Assembly: GCF_900176375.1 (NCBI RefSeq) | Contig: NZ_FWYF01000005.1 | Span: 62,001 to 126,000, forward strand | DNA length: 64,000 bases | Origin: Reichenbachiella faecimaris | Lineage (GTDB): Bacteria; Bacteroidota; Bacteroidia; Cytophagales; Cyclobacteriaceae | Reading direction: 5' to 3' | Shown here: in pieces, positions 1-7,820 of the stretch | Position numbering within the stretch: the first letter of the stretch is position 1 | Layout: each line of letters begins with the position of its first letter | Translations under genes and position numbers: made by a program | The notes under the pieces: generated by a model | What the model was told of the DNA's origin: nothing | Database searches by the model: none | The model's input: the letters and a program-made list of their open reading frames with translations, nothing else

Positions 1-50
1 AGTGTTATTGCATTTTGCAATGCACTTATTTATAAAGTAATTCTGCGGTT

Positions 51-85
51 AAATAAAAAAGGTCATGCCTTATTAGCATGACCCT
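51..85 (-). terminator. Intrinsic terminator after the FecR-like gene
   Basis: On the minus strand an 8-bp perfect stem (GGTCATGC at 61-68 with GCATGACC at 76-83, 7-nt loop) is followed by a T-rich run (complement of the A-run at 51-60). It lies 24 bases past the stop of the minus-strand gene that ends at 109, so it should end the CHASE2/FecR-like transcript. Confidence 0.85.
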
Positions 86-108
86 TCTATCTTAAGAACT
101 TTGGACGT

Positions 109-1029
109 TTATTTTAATCCGTTTTTCGCTAAGAAATCGTTATAAATTGTTTTGAAATCTTCTACATCTGGAGAAGCAATCAAAGCTTTTTCGTATTGAG
201 TCATAGCATCCAAGATAAGATCGTTTTCCTCATAAAAAGAGGCGAAAATTAAATTGTTCAATGGGCTATCCTCAGCGATTTCTGATTTCAAAGCCAGAAG
301 ATTTTCATTAATAGACGCTGCGTCGTCGGCAGACATTCTTTTGATGCCATAATCGCCTGACTTCAATTCGTCGTTGTCTTTGACCTGCACATTAAGAATG
401 ACCAATCTTTCGTTAGCCAGATTATCATCTTCAAAGTTGATGTTTAAGCTAGTGTCAGTAGTTTCCGCACTATATATTTCTTCATCAAAAATATTTTTAA
501 TACTGACAACATAAGACGCGTCTTCGACCTCTGAAGCACCTTCCCATCTGATGATGGCCTCAGGATTTAGAATATCAACAGAACTTGGTAGCAAGACCTT
601 TAGCGAAGCGCTAGCTGTTGCTCGTTCTACAGCTCCAGTTGCTTTCATATTGCGTCGGTAGTTTGAACTTTCTCCTTCGCCCTGCATTTTGTTCATTACG
701 AACTGAGCATATTTGTTAGCTACACTTGATTGGCTTTTTGCCAATTTGGTTTCTAAGTCAGTTATTTTTGTAACACCAGGATTTCTTACCTCAATCGTTC
801 TTCCCGATTTGTGCATTAATCCAATGTACGCACCAGATGCAGCGATCAATTCGTCGCCTGACATCAAAGTGGCTCCCGTTTTTAAGGGAATAGTTTCGCC
901 TGATTGCCCTTTTTTTACCTGATTGGCTCCTTTGCTTGCCAATACTCTAAAAACAAAACTTTGTCCGTAGCTGGTATTGACTAGAAAGAATATCAGAAGA
1001 GTAGAAGTTATGAATAATTTAGTTCTCAT
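109..1029 (-). CDS. Secreted FecR-like protein with a C-terminal TPR-like unit
   Basis: The 306-residue product starts with a signal peptide (residues 1 to about 22, ending SYG before Gln). Residues about 25-100 look like a FecR-type beta domain: a glycine-rich stretch with LKTGATLMSGDEL and then a hydrophobic strand pattern. The last 50 residues contain one TPR-like helical hairpin (ENDLILDAMTQYEKAL). It is probably periplasmic. It lies 28 bases downstream of the CHASE2 gene on the same strand, so the two are likely co-transcribed. FecR-like domains next to CHASE2 proteins are seen in many bacteria, but the ligand is unknown. The function is not assigned; the FecR call is by pattern only. 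Confidence 0.7.
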   Translation of the reverse strand: MRTKLFITSTLLIFFLVNTSYGQSFVFRVLASKGANQVKKGQSGETIPLKTGATLMSGDELIAASGAYIGLMHKSGRTIEVRNPGVTKITDLETKLAKSQSSVANKYAQFVMNKMQGEGESSNYRRNMKATGAVERATASASLKVLLPSSVDILNPEAIIRWEGASEVEDASYVVSIKNIFDEEIYSAETTDTSLNINFEDDNLANERLVILNVQVKDNDELKSGDYGIKRMSADDAASINENLLALKSEIAEDSPLNNLIFASFYEENDLILDAMTQYEKALIASPDVEDFKTIYNDFLAKNGLK

Positions 1030-1057
1030 GATATATATAGATTTATAGATTACAAAT

Positions 1058-2302
1058 TTACAATTTCTTTAATTCACGGAGTTCCTTTCTACCCTCTTTT
1101 GTAAAGAGATTGACAAAAACTCCAAAGAAGACCTCTAATGCGTCCCCTACAATAAGTACTGCAACAATAGCTAACGTTACATCAACTTTCACATTGAATT
1201 TGATAAATACTATGAGGCTTAAAGTAAATAGTGCTGCAGCCTCAATTAGCTGTGTAAGTTTCGTTAGCCCATCGTACCACTTAGGGACTACTTTGTAGAC
1301 CACCGTAAACAGTACAATGTTGAGATAGAGCAAAATAAGTGCCAAACCGTATGAAAAGGTATCCCCCAGAGAGTTTATATAGTCTTCTGCCATGATCATA
1401 GAAAAAGCATTGGCATGAACCACACCTCCAAACATGTCTGCATGGGTCTTGCCTACATAATTTTTATTCAGTGGAGTGAAATACTTATCGTCCAAGGCTT
1501 TTCGATCACCTAATTCACTTCCCAGATAACAAAAAATGACCGCTTTGTCCTTTATTAATTCAGGAGCAAATTCCATATTCAATACTTGATACCAGTCCAG
1601 TGCAAAATAGCTGATCGGGTATTCAGTATCACCATAGTCAAAAATATTTCCGCGATAGTTGATGTCTTCTACTTCATTGCCTCTGGCTAAGAATTTTTCT
1701 ACTTTTTCAGGATCCATATATTGAGCCATCTTAACAGAAAAAGCTAACTCTTCTTCTCCGTTGACATATTCTCTGACCGCAAATTGCCTACACATTTTAA
1801 GGTCATCCTGATCTGCGGCCCCTGAAATAAAGTTCGTGAATGCAGTTTCTCCATAATTGAAGTACGGGGGATAAGAAACTTCCAAAGTGTCAAACTCACC
1901 ATCATCATCCCTATCCACGAGTTTGCTATACATCACAAGGTTTTCTACTCTGGAGAATGCCTCTGAGAGCTTTAAGTCTCCGAGTGTATCTTCTTTCGGG
2001 TATCTGAATCTCATGTCCATACCAATTACTCTTGGTTCTGAAGAATTGATAATATTGACTAAGTCAGCTATGCCAGCTCGTGGTAAATTTCCGACATTCA
2101 CAAGAATCAAATTCTCTTCTGCTATTGGGTCAGCTCTCAGCCGTGAAAATACAATGTCAGTACTTTCCATGTCTTCAAAGACTGCACCAACTGGGTCAAA
2201 GACATCAAATATATTGAAGGCAGTTACTCGGGTGACAAGGAAGGCTAATACTAGGATAAAAAACAATCCGTAAATGGTCTCTAACCAGAATTTATTAAAC
2301 AT
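1058..2302 (-). CDS. CHASE2-domain membrane protein without an output domain
   Basis: The product has 414 residues. A membrane segment at about 8-28 is followed by a long extracytoplasmic region (about 30-300) with CHASE2 hallmarks: the DIVFSRLR segment, a VIGMDMRF strand and the late KAVIFCYLG and GVVHANAFSMI segments. Two or three membrane helices follow at about 310-395. The protein stops soon after the last helix with a short basic tail (KEGRKELRELKKL). CHASE2 proteins usually carry a cyclase, kinase or GGDEF output domain; none is present here. It probably senses an envelope signal and may act through its FecR-like neighbour. CHASE2 assignment is fairly sure; the role is inference. Confidence 0.8.
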   Translation of the reverse strand: MFNKFWLETIYGLFFILVLAFLVTRVTAFNIFDVFDPVGAVFEDMESTDIVFSRLRADPIAEENLILVNVGNLPRAGIADLVNIINSSEPRVIGMDMRFRYPKEDTLGDLKLSEAFSRVENLVMYSKLVDRDDDGEFDTLEVSYPPYFNYGETAFTNFISGAADQDDLKMCRQFAVREYVNGEEELAFSVKMAQYMDPEKVEKFLARGNEVEDINYRGNIFDYGDTEYPISYFALDWYQVLNMEFAPELIKDKAVIFCYLGSELGDRKALDDKYFTPLNKNYVGKTHADMFGGVVHANAFSMIMAEDYINSLGDTFSYGLALILLYLNIVLFTVVYKVVPKWYDGLTKLTQLIEAAALFTLSLIVFIKFNVKVDVTLAIVAVLIVGDALEVFFGVFVNLFTKEGRKELRELKKL

Positions 2303-2522
2303 GTCAGTTTGTTAAGATTAGTAAATGTTCACTTTATTAATAACCTGGAACAATTGTTAACCTTTCTCTCAATTCGAAATTAAAGCTAACTCTATCTTGG
2401 ATTAATTCAATTATTAATCGACCAATCACTCCAAATTATCTATAAACATAGGAAATCCAACCATAAGAAGTATTCCGAATCTTAATTTTTTGATATTTCT
2501 AAAACTCATGTCAATTCATTGC

Positions 2523-2530
2523 TATCTTTA
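2523..2530 (+). promoter_or_regulatory. Putative -7 promoter element for meaB
   Basis: TATCTTTA, close to the Bacteroidota -7 consensus TAnnTTTG, lies 22 bases before the meaB start in the 250-base divergent region. The same TATCTTT core precedes other genes in this window (for example near 26214). Only the sequence match supports it. Confidence 0.35.
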
Positions 2531-2552
2531 AATTTTTACTCTGTACTATAGA

Positions 2553-3542
2553 ATGAAAAGATTTGACCTTGATTATTATATAACTGGCCTAAAGAGCCAA
2601 AATAATGTTGTCTTAGCCCAAGCCATCACACTTGTAGAGAGTAAACGCAAAACAGATCAGGAAATAGCTGATCAATTGCTCAATGAAATAGTTAAGGGAA
2701 GTCAACCATCCATTCGAATTGGAATTACTGGAACACCAGGTGTGGGAAAGTCGAGCTTCATTGAAGGTTTTGGTTCCTACTTGATTGATCAGGGAAAAAA
2801 AGTAGCAGTGCTCGCTATTGATCCCAGCAGCCAAAAAACTGGAGGGAGTATTTTGGGAGACAAAACCAGAATGGAAACTTTGAGTAGAAACCCTCAAGCT
2901 TATATTCGACCATCTGCATCAGGCAACACCCTTGGAGGTGTTAACAATCGGACTAGAGAAGCAGTGCTGCTATGCGAAGCTGCTGGCTATGATGCTATCA
3001 TCGTGGAAACAGTGGGTGTTGGGCAATCAGAAACGTTGGTAAACAACATGGTGGATTTTTTCCTACTGATGATTCAACCTGGCTCAGGAGACGATTTGCA
3101 GGGCATTAAAAAAGGAATCATGGAGATGGCACATGGTATTGTGATCAACAAAGCTGATGGAGATCAAGCCAAATTAGCCAAGCAGTCCAAAAAAGACTTG
3201 TTGAGCGCGCTACATTTATTTGCGCCAAGTGAAACAGGATGGTCTACTCAAGTAGAACTTTGTTCAGCCTTGGAAAAGACTGGTTTTGATCTTGTTTGGC
3301 AAATGGTACAATCCTTTCAAAGTGCCATGAGATCCAATAGCCTTTTTGAAAAAAATAGGAGTAGCCAAAATGTGTCCTGGTTTGAGGACCGAGCGAATTT
3401 TGGAATCTTGCAGGAATTAGTTGATCAACCCAAGTTGAGTGCACTCCAACAAGAACTTGTATTAAAGGTTAGACAAAATGAGATATCAGTTTCAAAAGCC
3501 ACTGAGGAAATGCTCAGTGCTGTCAAAGAGCTATTGACTTAG
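2553..3542 (+). CDS. meaB: Methylmalonyl-CoA mutase-associated GTPase MeaB
   Basis: G3E-family P-loop GTPase of 329 residues, the normal MeaB/ArgK length. It loads and protects adenosylcobalamin in methylmalonyl-CoA mutase. Visible motifs are Walker A GTPGVGKS at residues 60-67, the base-binding/Mg motif AIDPSS at about 88-93, ETVGVGQSE at about 152-160, and NKADGD as the guanine-specificity (NKxD) motif near 198. The neighbouring operon makes cobalamin, so the location fits a B12-dependent metabolism cluster, although the mutase itself is not in the window. Its 3' end overlaps the convergent DUF71 gene by 20 bases. Start is the ATG 22 bases after a promoter-like element. Confidence 0.95.
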   Translation: MKRFDLDYYITGLKSQNNVVLAQAITLVESKRKTDQEIADQLLNEIVKGSQPSIRIGITGTPGVGKSSFIEGFGSYLIDQGKKVAVLAIDPSSQKTGGSILGDKTRMETLSRNPQAYIRPSASGNTLGGVNNRTREAVLLCEAAGYDAIIVETVGVGQSETLVNNMVDFFLLMIQPGSGDDLQGIKKGIMEMAHGIVINKADGDQAKLAKQSKKDLLSALHLFAPSETGWSTQVELCSALEKTGFDLVWQMVQSFQSAMRSNSLFEKNRSSQNVSWFEDRANFGILQELVDQPKLSALQQELVLKVRQNEISVSKATEEMLSAVKELLT

Positions 3543-4245
3543 TCATCGTCAAATCGGCAAACTCAAAAACTGATTTCACATGCTCTCCAGATTTTAGTTG
3601 GTACTCGTAGGTATGAATCATAATTTCATTTACATCAATGGAAAGGGGCTGTTGGAAAATGGGGCCATCAAACGTAAAGGAGTGAAATTCACCATTTTCA
3701 CCACATGGGTCTACCTCTGAGCTAAAGGTTTCTAACATGGCTTTTGAATATTCTTTCCCACAAATGGATTCAGCAAAGAGTGATTGCTTGGCACAACAGA
3801 TTAATGTTTTAAACTTTTTATCTAGAAAGAACTGGGCAAGTGTTTTGGTTTTTTGTTTCCAAAGGGGATATACACCCATCAAGCCATTGTTGCTAAGCAT
3901 CTGATCTCTATACGCTTTGAGGTCTTCCAAAAAGATGTCACCAAACCCGATATGGTTAATCCCTTTTGATTTTAGGTTTGAATAATAGCTATTTAATGCT
4001 TTTTCATAATTTGTATTGGTAGCATAAGGTGCAATAGAAATGAAATAGATAGGGAGTCCAATAGATTCTGCCTGTGCTCGAATCAAATCCTGACTAATGC
4101 CATGCATAGAAACTCGTTCGGTTTCGCTGGAAATGGCAGTGTGCAGTTCAACTATTTCATATTGATTGTCATTCATTAAATGATGAAGCATCATGCTGGA
4201 ATCTTTGCCGCCACTCCAGCTGATGGCTAATGGAATTTTTGTCAT
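3523..4245 (-). CDS. DUF71 (COG2102) ATP-pyrophosphatase, B12-associated paralogue 2
   Basis: The product is a 240-residue PP-loop ATPase of the DUF71/Dph6-like family. The PP-loop SWSGGKDS is at residues 9-16, and the family C-terminal motif appears as CGENGEFHS near 186-194. In archaea and eukaryotes this family makes diphthamide, but bacteria lack that modification. A comparative-genomics study by de Crecy-Lagard and colleagues predicted that a bacterial subgroup works in B12 salvage. This copy is the last gene of the cob operon and overlaps cobC by 4 bases (ATGA), which supports that role. It shares only the motifs with the copy at 7101-7751, so the two are diverged paralogues. The exact amidation substrate is unknown. 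Confidence 0.85.
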   Translation of the reverse strand: MTKIPLAISWSGGKDSSMMLHHLMNDNQYEIVELHTAISSETERVSMHGISQDLIRAQAESIGLPIYFISIAPYATNTNYEKALNSYYSNLKSKGINHIGFGDIFLEDLKAYRDQMLSNNGLMGVYPLWKQKTKTLAQFFLDKKFKTLICCAKQSLFAESICGKEYSKAMLETFSSEVDPCGENGEFHSFTFDGPIFQQPLSIDVNEIMIHTYEYQLKSGEHVKSVFEFADLTMTKSIAL

Positions 4246-4802
4246 TTTCTATTGATATAATCTACTGAAAATAGGCCTTCATTTAAACTGATTTTTGTCA
4301 CGCTGCCGTAATCAATTTTGAGTGTAAAGGTATCTTTTAATGATAGGTTGAGTATATGAGACAGAATAGCTCGAATAGGCCCTGCATGAGTGATAATGCC
4401 TGTTGATGGTCTGTTTTGAGAAATGATTCCTTTGAAAATTTCAACCACTCTTGCTTTCAACTGCTCATAAGACTCGCCTTTTGGTGGCGCTTGATTTACA
4501 TAGTTCTCCATCCATTCATTGAGAGCTGTTTGAGGCAAGTCCTTCCATTTTTTCATTTCCCAATCTCCAAAATTGAGTTCCATGAGTCTGGATTCCGTCT
4601 GTACAGTCACTTCGAATAAATCTGCCAAACTCGAGCATCGCTTTAGTGGGCTTGAAAAAATATAGTCCAATGGCTTTTTTATTAGCTGATGTACAGATTG
4701 GGCTTCTTGCTCGAAATGAGGAGTTAACTCAATATCACTTTGACCATAACAAATTCCTTGAGCTATTTTGGGAGTGGTGTGTCTGATTAAATAAATTTCC
4801 AT
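4242..4802 (-). CDS. cobC: Alpha-ribazole phosphatase-type histidine phosphatase CobC
   Basis: A 186-residue member of the histidine phosphatase superfamily. The phospho-acceptor motif is at the N terminus (LIRHTTP, His8). A second-half THAGP motif near residue 138 supplies the other catalytic His, and ELNFGDWEMKKW matches the conserved E-x-x-x-G-x-W segment. CobC removes the phosphate of alpha-ribazole 5'-phosphate (or adenosylcobalamin 5'-phosphate) late in cobalamin assembly. Its start overlaps the end of cobS by 16 bases and its stop overlaps the following DUF71 gene by 4, so it is translationally coupled in the operon. The superfamily is broad; the specific call rests on context. Confidence 0.9.
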   Translation of the reverse strand: MEIYLIRHTTPKIAQGICYGQSDIELTPHFEQEAQSVHQLIKKPLDYIFSSPLKRCSSLADLFEVTVQTESRLMELNFGDWEMKKWKDLPQTALNEWMENYVNQAPPKGESYEQLKARVVEIFKGIISQNRPSTGIITHAGPIRAILSHILNLSLKDTFTLKIDYGSVTKISLNEGLFSVDYINRK

Positions 4803-5563
4803 AATAGTAAAACCATGAGGTATAAGATAATTTCGGAAACTTGTTGAACAGCTCCCAAACAGTCACCTGTGTAGCCACCTATCCATTTTTTGAAATAGCT
4901 GGACAAATACAATTTAACCAAAATAAGTACAGGAATGGCTGTCAGGAAATATAGATTTTGGAAATAGACAAGAGGAAGAAATCCAATACTAATGGCCATC
5001 ATAAAGCTTCCAAAGTTCATTTGTCTGGCTACGGGTTTGGCCTTGGAGTCTTCATTGTCTCTGGCATATTGGTCAGTGAATATCATAAAGACTGAATTGG
5101 CTCTACTGATGGAGTGTGCAGCTAACATGATCACAGCCGTGGTAAGCCCATCTTTTGTATTCGAAATTTCCCAAAGCAATATGAATTTGAATAATATCAT
5201 CATGGTCATGCCCAAAGCGCCATAGGCTCCTATGGCAGAATCTTTCATGATTTTAAGAATTTTTTCTTTGGTCCAGCCACCACCAAACCCGTCACACACA
5301 TCTGCAAAACCGTCTTCGTGAAATGCGCCTGTCAATAGTATGCTTGCTGTCATAGATAGCACAACAGCAATACTAACAGGTAGCATTTGATAGGCTCCAA
5401 AAAACACGGCACCTGCAAATCCACCAACCACCCAGCCGATTAATGGAAAATACTTAGTTGCTTTGTTGAGCATGTCAGCTGAATGATCAACCCATCTGGG
5501 GCATGGAATGCGTGTATAAAACATGATGGCAGTGAGAAATATTGACCACTCTTTTCTTATCAT
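4787..5563 (-). CDS. cobS: Adenosylcobinamide-GDP ribazoletransferase CobS
   Basis: Polytopic membrane enzyme of 258 residues that joins adenosylcobinamide-GDP to alpha-ribazole, the last assembly step. It shows the family signature HEDGFADVCDGFGGG around residues 82-96, followed by KDSAIGAYGALGM, and five or six hydrophobic helices. N-terminal TRIPCPRW also fits the family. Its start directly follows the cobT stop without any gap, and its end overlaps cobC. Confidence 0.96.
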   Translation of the reverse strand: MIRKEWSIFLTAIMFYTRIPCPRWVDHSADMLNKATKYFPLIGWVVGGFAGAVFFGAYQMLPVSIAVVLSMTASILLTGAFHEDGFADVCDGFGGGWTKEKILKIMKDSAIGAYGALGMTMMILFKFILLWEISNTKDGLTTAVIMLAAHSISRANSVFMIFTDQYARDNEDSKAKPVARQMNFGSFMMAISIGFLPLVYFQNLYFLTAIPVLILVKLYLSSYFKKWIGGYTGDCLGAVQQVSEIILYLMVLLLWKFI

Positions 5564-6601
5564 CTAATCTTTGTTTGAGACTCCAGCATCATCAAAACTC
5601 GCCATTTTATTTATAAAGTCAACACTCGACTGAATCAGGGGATAGGCCAGGGCACATCCTGTCCCTTCACCCAATCTTAAATTCATTTGAACGATGGATT
5701 TTACTTGGAGAAATTCGAGCATCTTTTTATGCCCTGATTCGTCAGATTGATGGCAGAACAGGGTATAGTGTTCTATGTTCGAATTTATCGAATGAGCGCA
5801 CAGATAAGCAGAGGTGCTAATAAAACCATCTACTAAAACAATCATTTGATTGGCTGCTGCCTGAAGCATGGCTCCAGTCATCATGGCTATCTCAAATCCA
5901 CCAACAGCCAGTAAGAGTTCTGAAATACTCGAAATTGAGGAGTGCTTTTGTTGAACCTTCTCAAGTATCTCGATTTTCTTATACCACCCAGCATCGTCAA
6001 CCCCTGTGCCACGTCCAACACAATCCTTGATTGGAAGCTTGCAAATATGGCTCATGATCAAACTGGCGGCGGAGGAGTTGCCAATGCCCATTTCACCAAA
6101 GCCTATAACGTTTGATCCCTTGGCATGAATGTTATTGACTATTTCACATCCTTTTTGAATTGCTTGTGTTAGCTGATTCTCAGATATGGCCGTCTGTGTG
6201 AGTGAATTCTCAGTACCCATTCCAATTTTGGCATTGATTAGATGGGGATGGTTTTCGAAGTCAAAATTCACACCTGCATCTACGATTTTCAGATCAATAC
6301 CATGTTGCTCACTAAAGATATTGATGGCGGCCTCACCAGACAAAAAGTTGAGTACCATCTGATGGGTGACTTCTTGCGGGAAGGCACTCACACCTTCTTT
6401 GGCCAAGCCGTGATCGCCTGCGAATACCACAATAGATGGTTTTTTCAACTCAGGAGCAAGTGTCTGTTGGATTAGACAGATTTGGCGGGCGACGGACTCT
6501 AACTGGCCTAGCGCACCAATGGGTTTGGTTTTGAAATCAATCTTATGATTGATTGCTGAGATAAGTTTTGAACTTGGCTTCGGGATATTTATTTCAATCA
6601 T
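5564..6601 (-). CDS. cobT: Nicotinate-nucleotide-dimethylbenzimidazole phosphoribosyltransferase CobT
   Basis: 345 residues, normal length. CobT activates the lower-ligand base (dimethylbenzimidazole or another base) with nicotinate mononucleotide to make alpha-ribazole phosphate. Family motifs seen: VFAGDHGLAKEGVSAFPQ near residues 59-76, FGEMGIGNSSAAS near 168-180, GRGTGVDD near 194-201, and a C-terminal LRLGEGTGCALA segment that carries the glutamate taken as catalytic base in the family. Start overlaps the cobU stop by one base. No dimethylbenzimidazole synthesis gene (bluB) is visible here, so the base is probably imported or made elsewhere. Confidence 0.97.
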   Translation of the reverse strand: MIEINIPKPSSKLISAINHKIDFKTKPIGALGQLESVARQICLIQQTLAPELKKPSIVVFAGDHGLAKEGVSAFPQEVTHQMVLNFLSGEAAINIFSEQHGIDLKIVDAGVNFDFENHPHLINAKIGMGTENSLTQTAISENQLTQAIQKGCEIVNNIHAKGSNVIGFGEMGIGNSSAASLIMSHICKLPIKDCVGRGTGVDDAGWYKKIEILEKVQQKHSSISSISELLLAVGGFEIAMMTGAMLQAAANQMIVLVDGFISTSAYLCAHSINSNIEHYTLFCHQSDESGHKKMLEFLQVKSIVQMNLRLGEGTGCALAYPLIQSSVDFINKMASFDDAGVSNKD

Positions 6602-7104
6602 TATTTAAGTTTTAGGGGTAATCCTGAGACCATAAAGTAAGCTTCATCAGCTGCTTCGGCAATGTGCTGATTGATCCAGCCTTGCAATTCTACAAAGTCT
6701 CGTCCTACTTGGGTATCGCCATGCAGACCCATTCCTATTTCATTAGAGATGATAACTAGATGCCCATTATAATTTTTCAACTTGTCAAATTCAGCTTTAG
6801 CTAGTTTTAACGACTCATCACGGTTGGCCTTAGTTTTTGAGAAAAAATTGGAAAGCCATAGCGTAATGCAATCAATAACCACTACACGATTTGGTGGTAA
6901 TACTTTGCTCAATTCAAAGCATTCTTCAATATTCGTCCATCTTTCGTCGCGTTCGGCTTGATGGCGTTTGATACGCTCTTCAAAATGACTGTCATTGGCT
7001 TTGGCAGTGGCTAAATAGATGGGCTGATCTGAAAGATTTAATGCCATTTTTTGTGCAAAAGAAGACTTGCCTGACCGTTCGCCGCCTGATATGTAGGTGA
7101 TCAT
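6601..7104 (-). CDS. cobU: Adenosylcobinamide kinase / guanylyltransferase CobU
   Basis: Bifunctional enzyme that phosphorylates adenosylcobinamide and transfers GMP to it. Walker A GGERSGKS is at residues 7-14. The RIKRHQAERDERWTNIE segment holds the His that is guanylylated in the family, and NEIGMGLHG follows near 130. I place the start at 7104, not at the in-frame ATG at 7131: this gives a 167-residue protein that begins MITYISGGERSGKSS like other CobU proteins, and makes an ATGA overlap with the upstream DUF71 stop. Confidence 0.95.
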   Translation of the reverse strand: MITYISGGERSGKSSFAQKMALNLSDQPIYLATAKANDSHFEERIKRHQAERDERWTNIEECFELSKVLPPNRVVVIDCITLWLSNFFSKTKANRDESLKLAKAEFDKLKNYNGHLVIISNEIGMGLHGDTQVGRDFVELQGWINQHIAEAADEAYFMVSGLPLKLK

Positions 7105-7751
7105 TTGATTAAACTGGTTTTGATAAAACAATAATTATCTGTTTTCACTTTTTCTCCTTTTTTAATATGAATTGGTTCTTTGAAAAGTGGACAATCAATA
7201 ACCAACGTGTGATATTCGCCATTTTCCCCACAGACATCCACTCCATGCGCTTCCAATTTCGGAATCAGATCATGAGTGATCTCTACACCTAGAAAATCCA
7301 ACCCTAGCGTGTGATTACAAGAAACTATAATGGCCCTAATGCCAGCATCAATCATGGATTCAACTAGTTCGCGACGATTGCCTTGCCAAAGTGGGAGGTA
7401 GGCTTGAATGTTAGCGATTGCAGATACTTTTTCTTCCCAGTCCCTGTGTTTTTGGATGTCAATGTCTCCATAGACCATACCTTGTATTCTGTGGTCAGCT
7501 TTTATTTGTTGGAGATTACTTATGAAATTTTTTTCATAAGTAGACCAAGATGCTGAAGCCAATTGAATAGAAACATCCAAAACCTTGGCTTGTGCTTTTA
7601 ATACTTCTTGCGTGAGTCCATGGGATTTGGAGTATTCTTGATTTTCATCCATCACATTCATGATGACTTTTAGCTGATCACCCTTAGCCAATTGTTGCAT
7701 CAAAGCAAAACAGCTGTCTTTACCACCACTCCAAGAACATCCTATATTCAT
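7101..7751 (-). CDS. DUF71 (COG2102) ATP-pyrophosphatase, B12-associated paralogue 1
   Basis: PP-loop ATPase of about 216 residues. The PP-loop SWSGGKDS lies at residues 6-13 from the chosen start and CGENGEYHT near 174-182. The chosen start is ATG 7751; an in-frame ATG at 7805 would add 18 residues before the usual family N terminus. It is the first small gene after the TonB receptor and overlaps cobU by 4 bases. Family knowledge: bacterial DUF71 members clustered with cob genes are predicted to act in B12 salvage, perhaps re-forming an amide. With the copy at 3523-4245 the operon is bracketed by two such enzymes, which suggests two different substrates. Confidence 0.85.
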   Translation of the reverse strand: MNIGCSWSGGKDSCFALMQQLAKGDQLKVIMNVMDENQEYSKSHGLTQEVLKAQAKVLDVSIQLASASWSTYEKNFISNLQQIKADHRIQGMVYGDIDIQKHRDWEEKVSAIANIQAYLPLWQGNRRELVESMIDAGIRAIIVSCNHTLGLDFLGVEITHDLIPKLEAHGVDVCGENGEYHTLVIDCPLFKEPIHIKKGEKVKTDNYCFIKTSLIK

Positions 7752-7820
7752 TTGCAATTTTTTGTTTGAAACAACGGCTGTCAGGTTGAGGCAATCAAAA
7801 CCCAACAGCCATCAGTTTAT

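Noticed and set aside
1887-2273. 128-codon plus-strand open frame
   Set aside because: Antisense to the CHASE2 gene and serine-rich low-information sequence.
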